Positions 17,125 through 27,864 of a stretch of DNA of 64,000 nucleotides are shown piece after piece (the stretch's first letter is position 1; every line of letters starts with the position of its first letter). A model generated the notes under the pieces. The model ran no database searches. It was not told the origin of the DNA and saw only the letters and a list, made by a program, of their open reading frames with translations. A program made the translations under genes and the position numbers. The DNA comes from Anaerosporomusa subterranea (GTDB lineage: Bacteria > Bacillota > Negativicutes > Sporomusales > Acetonemataceae). The stretch covers positions 372,001-436,000 of the forward strand of contig NZ_LSGP01000013.1 of NCBI RefSeq assembly GCF_001611555.1. The letters run 5' to 3'.

Positions 17125-18831
17125 TTACAGCGCCGCCAGCATATTTTTTATTGCTGTAATATAGTCATCAGCCAAGGAGAGGAAGGTTGTTTCTCCTGTT
17201 TTGCGTACTTTGACTTCTAGCAGTTGTTCATTTATAGTCTTAGGTCCGACCGTAATCTTTAACGGATAGCCAATTAAATCAGCATCTTTAAATTTAACCC
17301 CTGGTCGCTCATTCCGGTCATCTAGTACTGACTCAATGCCTGCTGATTGCAGTCGGGAATATACTGCTTCTGATAACTCTAGCTGCACATTATCTTTGAC
17401 GTTGATCGGTACGACGACAGCGTGATAAGGAGCTATGGCCGCAGGCCAGATTATGCCATGCTCGTCATTGTTTTGTTCAATCGCAGCTGCCATGGTGCGC
17501 GAAACGCCGATTCCATAACACCCCATCACGAGAGGCTTTTCTTTACCGTTCTCGTCCAAGTAGGTAGCCTGCAGGGCTTTGCTGTACTTTGTAAAGAGTT
17601 TGAATACTTGTCCGGCCTCAATGCCGCGTGCAGTTTTAACAGCCTGGCCACAATGCGGACAAGGATCATTTTCCTGAATTAAGCGAATATCGGTAATAAT
17701 GGCAGGTTTGAAATCGCGACCTGGATTCACATGGAGATAGTGCTTTCCCCTGCTGTTGGCGCCACAGACAGCATTACTCATCAACATAACAGTTTCATCA
17801 GCAACCACCGTAACGTTGCTTGCGCCGACAGGGCCGATATAACCCGGCACACAGTCTAAAGCAGTGTTGATTGCATCTTCACTGGCCAATTCTAGTTGTA
17901 GACAACCCAGCTTATTCTGTAGCTTGATTTCATTGACTGCATGATCACCCCGGACCAGCGCCAGCACTAAGCCCTTTTCTGTCTGATAAGCGATTGTCTT
18001 AATTGTTTTATCAGCAGTAATGCCAAGAAATGCACTGACTTCTTCAATTGTTTTTGTGCCAGGTGTTTCTTTTTCAATTAACGACATTTGCGTCTCATGC
18101 ATTTGCTGGATTGGCTTGAGTTCAGCTTTTTCTACATTGGCAGCGTAATCGCAAACAGAACAATAAGCAATTGCCGCTTCACCCGATTCAGCGATGACCA
18201 TAAATTCATGTGAGCCGCTACCACCGATTGCGCCGGAATCGGCTTCAACTGCGCGGAAAGTAAGTCCGCAACGGCTAAATACGTTGGTATAGGCATCATA
18301 CATTTTGCGATAACTTACATCAAGGCCTTGCTCATCACGGTCAAAAGAATATAAGTCTTTCATGATAAACTCTCTGCCTCGCATCAAGCCAAAACGCGGA
18401 CGAATTTCATCCCGATATTTATTCTGGATTTGATATAACATAAGTGGCAATTGGCGATAAGACCGTACATCAAAACGGACTAGAGCGGTAATCATTTCTT
18501 CATGTGTCGGCCCAAGGCAGAAGTTTCTGTTGTGTCGGTCCTGAAGGCGAAACATTTCATCACCGTATACATCCCAACGACCTGTTTCTTGCCACAACTC
18601 CGCGGGTTGAATAATCGGCATCAGCAGTTCTTGCCCGCCTTTTGCATCCATTTCTTCTCTGACAATATCTTCGATTTTCCTTAATACTCGCCATGCCAAC
18701 GGCAGATATGAATATACGCCGCCCGCGGCCTTGCGGATCATTCCGGCCCGTAGCATCAATTGATGACTAATTACCTCTGCTTCTGCCGGAGTTTCACGCA
18801 ATGTAGGTGCGTATAATTGTGTCGCACGCAT
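17125..18831 (-). CDS. proS: Prolyl-tRNA synthetase (bacterial type)
   Basis: 568 residues. Class II synthetase charging tRNA-Pro. Motif 1 region ([23 protein letters not shown]), motif 2 ([27 protein letters not shown]) and motif 3 ([17 protein letters not shown]) are clear; the inserted YbaK-like editing domain (about 225-390) carries [19 protein letters not shown], which clears mischarged Ala-tRNA-Pro. The ATG 9 nt after GAGGAGG is preferred over the TTG six codons earlier, which lies inside the SD. It begins one base after the ispG stop. Confidence 0.97.
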   Translation of the reverse strand: MRATQLYAPTLRETPAEAEVISHQLMLRAGMIRKAAGGVYSYLPLAWRVLRKIEDIVREEMDAKGGQELLMPIIQPAELWQETGRWDVYGDEMFRLQDRHNRNFCLGPTHEEMITALVRFDVRSYRQLPLMLYQIQNKYRDEIRPRFGLMRGREFIMKDLYSFDRDEQGLDVSYRKMYDAYTNVFSRCGLTFRAVEADSGAIGGSGSHEFMVIAESGEAAIAYCSVCDYAANVEKAELKPIQQMHETQMSLIEKETPGTKTIEEVSAFLGITADKTIKTIAYQTEKGLVLALVRGDHAVNEIKLQNKLGCLQLELASEDAINTALDCVPGYIGPVGASNVTVVADETVMLMSNAVCGANSRGKHYLHVNPGRDFKPAIITDIRLIQENDPCPHCGQAVKTARGIEAGQVFKLFTKYSKALQATYLDENGKEKPLVMGCYGIGVSRTMAAAIEQNNDEHGIIWPAAIAPYHAVVVPINVKDNVQLELSEAVYSRLQSAGIESVLDDRNERPGVKFKDADLIGYPLKITVGPKTINEQLLEVKVRKTGETTFLSLADDYITAIKNMLAAL

Positions 18832-18832
18832 G

Positions 18833-19903
18833 TTATGTTTCCTCCTCAATTAGACGATTGATTTCAACAAATAGTTCTTCTAGAAGTTTGTCCTCTGGGA
18901 CCTTCTTCAGGATTTCACCTTTACGAAAAATAAGACCAAACTCACGACCGCCGGCAATGCCGATATCTGCTTCTCTTGCCTCACCGGGCCCGTTGACAAC
19001 ACACCCCATGACTGCTACTTTAATCGGCTTTTTTATGGTTGCCAGTTTTTTCTCGACAGCTTCAGCTATACTCACAAGGTCGATTTGTGTTCGTCCGCAG
19101 GTTGGGCAAGAAACTAGGGTTGGACCATATTGACGCAGACCCAGTGCTTTTAAGATTTCACTGGCGACTTTGACTTCTTCCACAGGATCACCAGTCAGTG
19201 ACACTCGAATCGTATCGCCAATACCTTGCGCAAGCAGTGCACCTATGCCGACAGCAGACTTGATGACACCGGAGGTTACTGTGCCTGCTTCGGTAATACC
19301 GAGATGCAAAGGATAATTAACCGTTTCAGACATAAGTTGATAAGCCTTGATGGTCATGGGAACGTCGTTCGCCTTGAGGGAAAGCTTAATGTCGTGAAAG
19401 TCATGACTCTCCAGAATTCGAATATGACGCAACGCACTTTCAACCATGGCTTCCGGAGTTGGATGACCGTGACGCATAAGCAGCTCTTTCTCCAGTGAAC
19501 CGGCGTTAACTCCTATACGTATAGGAATATTGCGCCGCTTTGCAGCCTTCACCACAGCGATAACATTCGCTTCTTCGCCAATATTTCCAGGATTAATCCT
19601 TAGTGCGTCGATTCCCTGCTCAACAGCAGTCAAAGCTAACCGATAATCAAAATGAATATCCCCCACTAGCGGCGTCTGGGGCTGTAGACTTTTAATCGCC
19701 GAGATTGCACCAGCAGCAGCCATATCAGGTATTGCGACTCTGACAATATCACAGCCAGCATCATGTAAACGCCCGATCTGCGCAGCAGTTGCCTGAACAT
19801 CTTCAGTTCGAGTGTTAGTCATCGATTGAATAGAGATCGGGGCTCCCCCGCCAACCGCAACTGATCCAATAAATACCTGCTTTGTATTTTTCGGCTCCAT
19901 CAT
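18833..19903 (-). CDS. ispG: 4-hydroxy-3-methylbut-2-en-1-yl diphosphate synthase (MEP pathway)
   Basis: About 356 residues. IspG reduces methylerythritol cyclodiphosphate to HMBPP using a [4Fe-4S] cluster and an external electron donor. Visible: [28 protein letters not shown], cluster cysteines in [14 protein letters not shown] and the third Cys in [14 protein letters not shown]. The frame is open to a TTG at 19939 overlapping rseP, but family alignment and AGGTGAT before the ATG pair at 19903/19900 favour the shorter form. Clustered with dxr, cdsA and uppS, so early and late isoprenoid steps are co-transcribed. Confidence 0.95.
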   Translation of the reverse strand: MMEPKNTKQVFIGSVAVGGGAPISIQSMTNTRTEDVQATAAQIGRLHDAGCDIVRVAIPDMAAAGAISAIKSLQPQTPLVGDIHFDYRLALTAVEQGIDALRINPGNIGEEANVIAVVKAAKRRNIPIRIGVNAGSLEKELLMRHGHPTPEAMVESALRHIRILESHDFHDIKLSLKANDVPMTIKAYQLMSETVNYPLHLGITEAGTVTSGVIKSAVGIGALLAQGIGDTIRVSLTGDPVEEVKVASEILKALGLRQYGPTLVSCPTCGRTQIDLVSIAEAVEKKLATIKKPIKVAVMGCVVNGPGEAREADIGIAGGREFGLIFRKGEILKKVPEDKLLEELFVEINRLIEEET

Positions 19904-19935
19904 ATCACCTACATTGCATTCACTTATGTCAGATC

Positions 19936-20979
19936 TCAAAATAGTTTTAATCGCGTTAAATCTTTAAACGTTGCAAGTAACATTAATAAGATCAGCAGGC
20001 TAAAGCCAATCATTTGAATGAACTGCATGCTGCCTTTTTCCAACGGCTTGCGTCTGATGGCTTCGATTGCTAGAGTGACAACATGACCACCGTCTAACAC
20101 TGGGACAGGCAAAAGGTTAATCAAACCAAGGTTAATGCTCAAAAATGCGGCAAATTGCAGCAATGGAATAAAACCTAGTTGAGCTACCTGACCTGCCATT
20201 TGTGCAACTCCGATTGGTCCTGCCACGTCGGCAGGCGCCTGACCGGTAATCATTTGGACAATCCCTGCCAGCATGGCAGCGGCAAGCATATATGTCTGCT
20301 TTATCGCCAACGTCACTGATTCAATAGCACCTGGCTGTCTATGCTCTATCAGCGGCATAACGCCAATGATGCCTCGATTTGCTTTTTCATCATATTCCGG
20401 CTTAATAGTCGTTTTTCCTGCTACACCATTGCGTTCAAAGACGATGGTAAGTTCATTGCCTGCATTGTCTTGGACAATGGCAACAAAATTCTTCCAAGAA
20501 TCGACGTTTTGCCCATTGATGGTTTTAATCTTATCACCTGGCTGGAAATTAGCTCTGCTTGCCGGTTTATCAGCCATGATTGTACCCATAATCGGTTCGT
20601 TTGAGGGAATATCAATTCCTGTTGTCAGAAATACCATGGTAAACAGCAAGACAGGCAAAGCGAAATTCATCGCAGAGCCGGATATGATAACAAGCATTCT
20701 TGCCCAGATGGGCTTTGTCTGAAATGATTTCTCATCTTGCGGCTCATCCGGATCCATGCCGGCAATTTTATTAAAGCCACCCAATGGGATTAAGCGGAGC
20801 GAATATACTGTGTCGCCAATTTTTTTACTAATAATCTTGGGTCCAAAGCCAATGGCAAATTCATGAACACCCATTCCAACCAACTTTGCGGAGATGAAAT
20901 GACCAAGTTCATGTACCATGACCAGCAAACCAAATACAAAAATCGTCGCCAAAACGGTTGTTGACAAAAGCGCCACCAT
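19936..20979 (-). CDS. rseP: Site-2 intramembrane zinc metalloprotease RseP
   Basis: 347 residues. The first membrane segment holds the HExxH zinc motif ([13 protein letters not shown], about residue 22-34); a central PDZ domain ([24 protein letters not shown]) and C-terminal segments with [12 protein letters not shown] complete the S2P family signature. It cleaves membrane-embedded anti-sigma factors or signal peptide remnants. The start overlaps a bare AAGG, so initiation may be coupled to dxr, whose stop lies 11 bp upstream. Same place as B. subtilis rasP. Confidence 0.95.
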   Translation of the reverse strand: MVALLSTTVLATIFVFGLLVMVHELGHFISAKLVGMGVHEFAIGFGPKIISKKIGDTVYSLRLIPLGGFNKIAGMDPDEPQDEKSFQTKPIWARMLVIISGSAMNFALPVLLFTMVFLTTGIDIPSNEPIMGTIMADKPASRANFQPGDKIKTINGQNVDSWKNFVAIVQDNAGNELTIVFERNGVAGKTTIKPEYDEKANRGIIGVMPLIEHRQPGAIESVTLAIKQTYMLAAAMLAGIVQMITGQAPADVAGPIGVAQMAGQVAQLGFIPLLQFAAFLSINLGLINLLPVPVLDGGHVVTLAIEAIRRKPLEKGSMQFIQMIGFSLLILLMLLATFKDLTRLKLF

Positions 20980-20990
20980 CCTTAGTCGAT

Positions 20991-22145
20991 TTAAGTCAAA
21001 CTAGCAATATCTTCAGCCGCACGCTTTCGAGCCCAAGCATCTGCTTGTAGTAAGGCTTCAAGCGTAACAGAGTCTGAGGCTTCAAATGCATTTAGACTAC
21101 TGCGGATAATATCCGCAATATGAAGAAACTCGATTTTCCCGGATAGAAACGCCTGGACTGCAATTTCATTGGCGGCATTAAATACACAAGGAAAAGCACC
21201 ACCTTTTCGTCCTGCTTCATATGCCATGGATAAGGCGGTAAAAATATCTGTATCTGGTTGTTCAAAGGTAAAAGACTTTATTTTTGAAAAGTCTAGTCTG
21301 CCGAAATTTGCAGTTGATCGTTCAGGGTATGTCAAGGCGTATTGAATGGGTGCCCGCATATCTGGCAAACCAAGCTGCGCCAATACGCAGCCGTCAATCA
21401 GTTCAACCATTGAATGGATAATACTTTGCGGGTGGACTATGACCTCAATTTGGTCATAGCTGACGTCAAATAACCATCTAGCTTCAATAACTTCTAGTCC
21501 TTTATTGGCTAAGGTCGCTGAATCTACTGTGATTTTCTTGCCCATTGACCAATTTGGATGTTTTAAACAATCTGACACTCCAACTGTTTTCAACTGTTCC
21601 TTATTCAATGTACGAAAGGGTCCACCGGAAGCAGTCAGCAATAGTTTTCGGACACTGGTCATATTAATTCCTTGAAGGCATTGAAATATAGCGCTGTGTT
21701 CACTATCAACAGGAATAATGGCTACATGATTTTCCTTAGCTGCTTTGGTGACGATTTCCCCGGCGGCAACTAGCGTTTCTTTGTTGGCGAGGGCAATTGT
21801 TTTCTTTGCGCTAATCGCAGCGAGAGTCGGTCGAAGGCCGGCGAAGCCAACTAATGCGGTGAGTACTATATGGCTTCGCGGATGGATTGCGGCCTCGATT
21901 AGCCCTTCTTCGCCAGACAATATCCTTGTCTTTCCCTTGTAACGCTTAGCTAATCTCTCAGCCGCGCTTTTATCGGTAAGAACAACTAATTCAGGACGAA
22001 ATTTTTCAATTTGTTCTTCAAGTAGGCTATCGTTACTGTGAGCCGACAAGACACTGACAGAAAATTGTTCTGGGTTGGCCTCAATCACTTGCAAAGTTTG
22101 AGTCCCAATAGAGCCAGTACTGCCTAGTATAGCAATATGTCGCAA
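20991..22145 (-). CDS. dxr: 1-deoxy-D-xylulose 5-phosphate reductoisomerase
   Basis: 384 residues. It makes MEP from DXP with NADPH, the committed step of the MEP pathway. NADPH fold: ILGSTGSIGTQTL (6-18); LANKETLVAAG; metal and substrate residues in VDSEHSAIFQCL; PNWSMGKKITVDSATLANKG. Start is TTG eight nt after AAAGGAG. It lies between cdsA and rseP. Confidence 0.96.
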   Translation of the reverse strand: MRHIAILGSTGSIGTQTLQVIEANPEQFSVSVLSAHSNDSLLEEQIEKFRPELVVLTDKSAAERLAKRYKGKTRILSGEEGLIEAAIHPRSHIVLTALVGFAGLRPTLAAISAKKTIALANKETLVAAGEIVTKAAKENHVAIIPVDSEHSAIFQCLQGINMTSVRKLLLTASGGPFRTLNKEQLKTVGVSDCLKHPNWSMGKKITVDSATLANKGLEVIEARWLFDVSYDQIEVIVHPQSIIHSMVELIDGCVLAQLGLPDMRAPIQYALTYPERSTANFGRLDFSKIKSFTFEQPDTDIFTALSMAYEAGRKGGAFPCVFNAANEIAVQAFLSGKIEFLHIADIIRSSLNAFEASDSVTLEALLQADAWARKRAAEDIASLT

Positions 22146-22161
22146 TCCGCATTCTCCTTTG

Positions 22162-22995
22162 CTATTGCAGAATGATTAGACGTACATAATAGTAAATCAC
22201 TGGTACGCTAAATAAGATGCTATCAAAGCGATCAAGCACTCCGCCATGTCCAGGAAGCAATGAACCAGAATCCTTAACGCAGCAAAAACGCTTCAACGCA
22301 GATTCAGCCAAATCGCCAATTGGTGAGACCAGCCCTACAAGCATGCCGGTCGCTATACGATGAACTATGGGAATAGCGGTAAAATGGCCAAATACTAAGA
22401 CCGCCAACACGGCGCCAATCACCCCTCCAACAAATCCTTCCACCGATTTGTGAGGACTGATATTTGGGGCAAGCTTATGCCTACCAAGTGCGGTTCCGAC
22501 AAAATAAGCGAAGGTATCACTGGCCCACGTGGCTAAAAAAGCAACCCAAAGATAAACTGTACCCAAACTCATGTTGGCAAAGTGAGTTTGGGTTATAACC
22601 ATTGTACTGACTTCACGAAGCAAAATCAGATGCATAAACGAAAACCCTATATATATCACACCAAACAGGCTAAATGCAGCTGGCACGAAGGAGTGATTGT
22701 TGTTTTGCCATATGCGTAACGTTCGCAGCAATGTCCAAAGTAAAACAATCCATATTGCCATAATAATCTCTTCTGAATTTCCGCACCAGCCGCTCAACAA
22801 GAGCAATAGAGTCGACGCCGCACCGCCCAGCATACCAATCTCAATATTCTGTTTGCGCAGCATGAGTCCATATTCACGCCATGCCGCCAATGCAAGGGCA
22901 ATAATTGCCGATGCGAATAGCCAGCCACCAAATTGGATGATATACACTGTGATGGGTATTCCCACTGCAGCTGTTAAAATACGCTGTAATAGCAT
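22162..22995 (-). CDS. cdsA: Phosphatidate cytidylyltransferase
   Basis: 277 residues, strongly hydrophobic with about seven or eight membrane segments. It makes CDP-diacylglycerol from phosphatidic acid and CTP for phospholipid synthesis. The C-terminal signature SPHKSVEGFVGGVIGA and then SPIGDLAESALKRFCCVKDSGSLLPGHGGVLDRFDS is diagnostic. Directly follows uppS (8 bp). Confidence 0.95.
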   Translation of the reverse strand: MLLQRILTAAVGIPITVYIIQFGGWLFASAIIALALAAWREYGLMLRKQNIEIGMLGGAASTLLLLLSGWCGNSEEIIMAIWIVLLWTLLRTLRIWQNNNHSFVPAAFSLFGVIYIGFSFMHLILLREVSTMVITQTHFANMSLGTVYLWVAFLATWASDTFAYFVGTALGRHKLAPNISPHKSVEGFVGGVIGAVLAVLVFGHFTAIPIVHRIATGMLVGLVSPIGDLAESALKRFCCVKDSGSLLPGHGGVLDRFDSILFSVPVIYYYVRLIILQ

Positions 22996-23002
22996 ATGGC
23001 AC

Positions 23003-23773
23003 CTACTTTATTTTCAGTCCGCCAAATCTTCGGTCTCTCTGCTGAAAATCGTGCAGAGCTTGGAGAAAATATTCTGGCGTAAAATCAGGCCAATTGACAT
23101 CAGTAAACCATAACTCAGCATACGCACTCTGCCAAAGCAGAAAGTTACTAATTCGAAAATCGCCGCTTGGCCGGATGAGCAAGTCTACATCTGGTAAATC
23201 TGCGGTGTAGAGGTGCTGTTGGATGCTATTTTCTGTAATCATTTCTACTGGTAGGTTGCCTGATTGCACATCGAGCGCGATTGCTTTCATGGCGCAAAGC
23301 ATTTCTGCTCTGCCTCCATAATTGATGGCAGCATTAAAAACAAGTCCAGTGTTTTTTGCCGTTCGTGCTTGCGCATCTTGAAATTTTCGACAAAGAGTAG
23401 TTGATAAGTCCTGAATTTGGCCAATAAAGCGAATCTGTACATTATTTTCGTCCAACTCGTCAATATCGGCAGTTAGATATGTGGAAAATAAGTCCATCAA
23501 TAAATTGACTTCTTCTGCCGGACGCTTCCAGTTTTCTGTAGAGAATGCATATACGGTCAGTACTTCAAGCTCCAAATTGCTAGCGGTACGCACAATCTTG
23601 CGGAGAGACTCGACTCCAGCGCGATGTCCAAATACCCTAGGCATCCCCTTTGCTTTTGCCCAACGGCCATTTCCGTCCATGATAATCGCTGTATGGCGGG
23701 GGAGCTTGTCTTTATCTAGTTGGTTATCAGCAATAACATATTGTTCTGTTTTGCCAAACCATTTTTTCCACAT
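23003..23773 (-). CDS. uppS: Undecaprenyl diphosphate synthase (cis-prenyltransferase)
   Basis: 256 residues. It extends farnesyl diphosphate with isopentenyl units to C55, the lipid carrier of cell-wall synthesis. Motifs: HTAIIMDGNGRWAKAKGMPRVFGHRAG (catalytic Asp), VLTVYAFSTENWKRP and DVDLLIRPSGDFRISNFLLWQSAYAELWFTD. GGAGG 7 nt before the ATG of MWKKWFG sets the start, eight codons inside the longest frame. Confidence 0.97.
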   Translation of the reverse strand: MWKKWFGKTEQYVIADNQLDKDKLPRHTAIIMDGNGRWAKAKGMPRVFGHRAGVESLRKIVRTASNLELEVLTVYAFSTENWKRPAEEVNLLMDLFSTYLTADIDELDENNVQIRFIGQIQDLSTTLCRKFQDAQARTAKNTGLVFNAAINYGGRAEMLCAMKAIALDVQSGNLPVEMITENSIQQHLYTADLPDVDLLIRPSGDFRISNFLLWQSAYAELWFTDVNWPDFTPEYFLQALHDFQQRDRRFGGLKIK

Positions 23774-23811
23774 GTTAAAACCTCCGCGATGTCGCAAGAA
23801 ACTGTCCTCTA

Positions 23812-23845
23812 AATCGAAGCCCCCTCTGGCGAGGGGGCTTCGATT
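23812..23845 (-). terminator. Strong hairpin between the ferredoxin gene and uppS
   Basis: A perfect 15-bp stem (23812-23826 with 23831-23845) with a TGGC loop, rich in G and C at the tip. The minus strand continues TTTAGAGG, so there is little U-tract. It may be a weak terminator, a processing site or an mRNA stabiliser separating the ferredoxin message from uppS. Confidence 0.6.
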
Positions 23846-23871
23846 AGAAGGAACCTTACCATCATGACAGA

Positions 23872-24039
23872 TTAAGGTGCCTCAATAGCGGCGACAGGGC
23901 AGACAGCGGCGCAAGCGCCACACTCAACACATTCATCGGAAATAACATAGATTGGGTTACCCTCACTGATAGCTCCCACTGGGCAAGTGGCCGCGCAGGT
24001 GCCACAGGCAACACAGGTATCGTTAATCTTATAAGCCAT
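23872..24039 (-). CDS. Short 2[4Fe-4S] clostridial-type ferredoxin
   Basis: 55 residues. Two CxxCxxCxxxCP motifs are present: CVACGTCAATCP (Cys 9, 12, 15, 19) and CVECGACAAVCP (Cys 37, 40, 43, 47), the pattern of a two-cluster bacterial ferredoxin carrying low-potential electrons. AAAGGAGGTG lies 6 nt before ATG, and the start directly follows the TGA of the upstream small ORF. It sits among isoprenoid genes; IspG in this cluster needs a low-potential donor, so it may supply electrons there (inference). Confidence 0.95.
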   Translation of the reverse strand: MAYKINDTCVACGTCAATCPVGAISEGNPIYVISDECVECGACAAVCPVAAIEAP

Positions 24040-24243
24040 TCAAAACACCTCCTTTCCCATTTTGGCAGCAGCCAAAAGACAAAAAGAGCCATCAGCCTGT
24101 TGACGCTGCCTTACTACATACCACGACAATTCATCGACTACAAATGATCGACTATATGGGCGAGTAAACTCGACAGAATACTGAACACCCAAATCATTTA
24201 ATCGTCTTTTTGCTTCTTCTAGCTGAATGGCAACTAAATCCAT
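24040..24243 (-). CDS. Small hypothetical protein between frr and the ferredoxin gene
   Basis: 67 residues, beginning MDLVAIQLEEAKRRLNDLG. No signal peptide or membrane segment is visible. The first half has the look of a PASTA-like alpha/beta unit (LEEAKRRLNDLG), but this is weak. It is probably real: it fits exactly between frr (1 bp gap) and the ferredoxin (stop and start adjacent), and its last codons contain the ferredoxin SD. Function unknown. Confidence 0.7.
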   Translation of the reverse strand: MDLVAIQLEEAKRRLNDLGVQYSVEFTRPYSRSFVVDELSWYVVRQRQQADGSFCLLAAAKMGKEVF

Positions 24244-24244
24244 C

Positions 24245-25547
<1,303 letters not shown>

Positions 25548-25621
25548 TTATTAATGACCATTTCTACAACAATGCGTCAAATACCTGTATTCTAATTGCC
25601 GAAAATAAAATCTCACCTATT

Positions 25622-25652
25622 GGCAAAAAGAGAACACATCGGTGTTCTCTTT
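25622..25652 (-). terminator. Intrinsic terminator of rpsB-tsf
   Basis: AAAGAGAACAC (25627-25637) pairs with 25642-25652 across an ATCG loop; on the minus strand TTTTTGCC follows. It lies immediately after the tsf stop and separates rpsB-tsf from pyrH. Confidence 0.85.
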
Positions 25653-25657
25653 CTAGG

Positions 25658-26305
25658 TTATTTGTTCACAGCAGCCATAACTTCAGCAGCAAAATCAGAT
25701 GATTTCTTTTCTATTCCTTCGCCAACATGATAACGACTAAAGCGACGAATCGAAATCTTTTCACCAATCTTGGAGATATATTCATTAATAACACTAGTGA
25801 TAGTTTTATCCGGATCTTTGATAAATGGTTGTTCCATCAAACAATTTTCCTTGTAAAACTTTTCAATCCGTCCCACAATCATCTTGTCGACGATATTGGC
25901 AGGTTTTCCTTCATTAAGTGCTTGTGCGCGTAAAACTTCTCTTTCATGCTCGACGATTTCCGCGGGGACCTCTTCACGGCGTACATAGCCAGGGTTTGCA
26001 GCTGCAATTTGCATGGCTATGTCACGTGCCAGTGCGTGGAAAGTATCGGTTTTAGCAACAAAATCGGTTTCACAGTTTAATTCAAGGAGGACACCGATGC
26101 GCCCGCCACCATGAATATATGCCTCAATTATTCCTTCAGCGGCAACACGGCTACTTTTTTTGGCAGCTGCAGCCAAGCCTTTCTCGCGAAGGTGATCAAT
26201 CGATTTTTCCATATCGCCCTGCATTTCGGTCAATGCCTTTTTGCAATCCATCATGCCGGCCCCGGTACGCTCGCGCAATTCTTTAACCATTTCAGCCGTA
26301 ATCAT
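25658..26305 (-). CDS. tsf: Elongation factor Ts
   Basis: 215 residues, the shorter Gram-positive/thermophile form. EF-Ts catalyses GDP release from EF-Tu. The N-terminal UBA-like domain [22 protein letters not shown] and the core [30 protein letters not shown] are diagnostic. It follows rpsB after an unusually long 129-nt gap holding a structured element. Confidence 0.97.
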   Translation of the reverse strand: MITAEMVKELRERTGAGMMDCKKALTEMQGDMEKSIDHLREKGLAAAAKKSSRVAAEGIIEAYIHGGGRIGVLLELNCETDFVAKTDTFHALARDIAMQIAAANPGYVRREEVPAEIVEHEREVLRAQALNEGKPANIVDKMIVGRIEKFYKENCLMEQPFIKDPDKTITSVINEYISKIGEKISIRRFSRYHVGEGIEKKSSDFAAEVMAAVNK

Positions 26306-26359
26306 ATGTATTGAATCCTCCTGTCATCATATGTCATGAATCATGTAATTTTTAAGTTT

Positions 26360-26419
26360 TGAGGCCGCCGACGGTTCGTCCCACGATGCATCGAGGCAAC
26401 AATTCGCCGGGCGGCCTCA
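26360..26419 (-). ncRNA. Candidate structured RNA element between rpsB and tsf
   Basis: A perfect 10-bp closing stem (26360-26369 with 26410-26419) encloses three small arms: 26395-26408 (GGC/GCC), the palindrome CGATGCATCG (26384-26393) and GACG/CGTC (26370-26380). Total 60 nt. After the stem the transcript is A-rich, not U-rich, so it is not an intrinsic terminator. It could be a cis-regulatory element for tsf or a processing/stability element. Fold seen by eye only. Confidence 0.45.
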
Positions 26420-26434
26420 CCATTTTATCTGTTA

Positions 26435-27145
26435 CTATTCCCCAGCTGCAGCATTCATTTGCTCGCCTTGACGTCCTTCGAGAACAGCGTCAGCCATTTT
26501 GCCTGTCAGAAGCTTGACAGCGCGAATAGCATCATCATTACCCGGAATAATTACGTCGACTTCATCAGGATCACAGTTAGTATCAACAATGGCAACAATG
26601 GGAATACCCAGGTTGCGTGCTTCGGCAACAGCAATTCGCTCTTTGCGGGGATCAATGACAAACAGGGCGCCTGGTAGCTTCCGCATATTTTTAATGCCGC
26701 CTAGGAACTTTTGCAGACGTTCCATTTCGTGGCGAAGAGTGATAACTTCTTTTTTCGGTAGAACTTCAAACATGCCCTTGGTTTCCATATCTTCAAGCGC
26801 ACACAAACGACTAATACGTTTCTGGATAGTTTGGAAATTGGTAAGCATTCCGCCCAACCAGCGCTCGTTAACATAGTACATATCACAACGAGTGGCTTCA
26901 TCTTTTACCGCTTCTTGTGCTTGCTTTTTGGTGCCAACAAAAAGAATCGTCCGGCCCTCGCCAGCGATTTGGCGAACAAAATTATAAGCATCTTCAACCT
27001 TTTTTACGGTCTTCTGCAGATCGATAATGTAGATTCCGTTGCGCTCTGTAAAAATATAGGGCGCCATTTTCGGGTTCCACCGACGAGTTTGATGACCGAA
27101 GTGTACACCAGCTTCTAAAAGCTGTTTCATGGATATTACTGACAA
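26435..27145 (-). CDS. rpsB: 30S ribosomal protein S2
   Basis: About 236 residues. S2 joins the 30S late and is needed for S1 binding. Conserved: [54 protein letters not shown] and [19 protein letters not shown]. The start chosen is a TTG (encoding the SVISMKQ N-terminus also seen in B. subtilis) 7 nt after AGGAGGTG; the first ATG is five codons further in. Confidence 0.97.
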   Translation of the reverse strand: MSVISMKQLLEAGVHFGHQTRRWNPKMAPYIFTERNGIYIIDLQKTVKKVEDAYNFVRQIAGEGRTILFVGTKKQAQEAVKDEATRCDMYYVNERWLGGMLTNFQTIQKRISRLCALEDMETKGMFEVLPKKEVITLRHEMERLQKFLGGIKNMRKLPGALFVIDPRKERIAVAEARNLGIPIVAIVDTNCDPDEVDVIIPGNDDAIRAVKLLTGKMADAVLEGRQGEQMNAAAGE

Positions 27146-27254
27146 AATAAAGCACCTCCTGTTTTTCCTCCGCATTACTCATCTGTTGCTTTCTCCGGTA
27201 ACCCCCGGCACAGACCGCAAAATCATAATGCGTGTGTATTTTACACCGTATGAT

Positions 27255-27283
27255 AGTATACCACAGCCAGCACGAGATCTCAA
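27255..27283 (-). promoter_or_regulatory. Sigma-A-like promoter of rpsB-tsf
   Basis: Minus strand: TTGAGA, 17 nt, TATACT, about 110 bp before rpsB, leaving an untranslated leader. The 27146-27357 gap also contains a run of T (about 27291-27298) after a very weak hairpin, possibly the end of the fla/che transcript. Confidence 0.72.
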
Positions 27284-27357
27284 GGGCATTAAAAAAAATC
27301 ATAGGATTATTTCAATACAATTTATATTCACAGAAATACAATGGTAGTATTTTCAAT

Positions 27358-27858
27358 TTATCCATTTTTATTCAGTTCAAGAACTAGCATAACTTCCCCT
27401 TTTCCCATAGAGGTAGCTTTGGCAATTTCGATAACAGTATATCCTTGACGGTGCATCAACATGACTTGTTGACGTTTATCTTGGGCAACCTCCTGTAACT
27501 TGTCTGCAATTTGCGCCGGTTGTGACTGCGGAATCGATGTCGATAGAGGAGAGTCACTTGTGTATGGTACTGAAGCGGGAGCCGAGGGAATGCCTTTCTG
27601 TTCTGCCTCACGCAACCGGTTTTCGAGTGTTATTATCTTGGCATCAGCTTCTTCTAACATATATTCAAGTTGGGCCATCTGATTCTCTAACTTTTTGACT
27701 GCTTGATCAGCTGTGACTTCCATTTGAGTGCGAAATTCATCTGCCATTGTAGCAATATTAATAGAAAACATCTTCAACAGCATTTGGCGTTTATATACAA
27801 AAATAAATACAGTTACCAACAGTAAAACGACTAGTAGTATCCCGGTTGGCACAACCAT
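27358..27858 (-). CDS. SwrB-like membrane-anchored protein (DUF6115)
   Basis: 166 residues. One N-terminal membrane segment (GILLVVLLLVTVFIFVY), a coiled coil (about 45-90, EFRTQMEVTADQAVKKLENQMAQLEYMLEEADAKI region), a Ser/Pro-rich linker and a C-terminal helix-turn-helix-like end (GYTVIEIAKATSMGKGEVMLVLEL). Length, topology and position after sigD at the end of fla/che match B. subtilis SwrB, which promotes flagellar basal body maturation. Sequence identity is not shown, so the symbol is left blank. The start may be ATG (given) or the GTG two codons on, better spaced from AGAGG. Confidence 0.75.
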   Translation of the reverse strand: MVVPTGILLVVLLLVTVFIFVYKRQMLLKMFSINIATMADEFRTQMEVTADQAVKKLENQMAQLEYMLEEADAKIITLENRLREAEQKGIPSAPASVPYTSDSPLSTSIPQSQPAQIADKLQEVAQDKRQQVMLMHRQGYTVIEIAKATSMGKGEVMLVLELNKNG

Positions 27859-27864
27859 CACCTC

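Noticed and set aside
17105-17137. GC-only stem (GGCGGCG/CGCCGCC) spanning the proS stop
   Set aside because: A 19-nt loop and no U-tract; half of the stem is proS coding sequence, so I cannot call it a terminator.
26384-26393. Palindrome CGATGCATCG as a stand-alone operator
   Set aside because: It is better explained as one arm of the larger structured element and lies within a transcribed gap far from a promoter.
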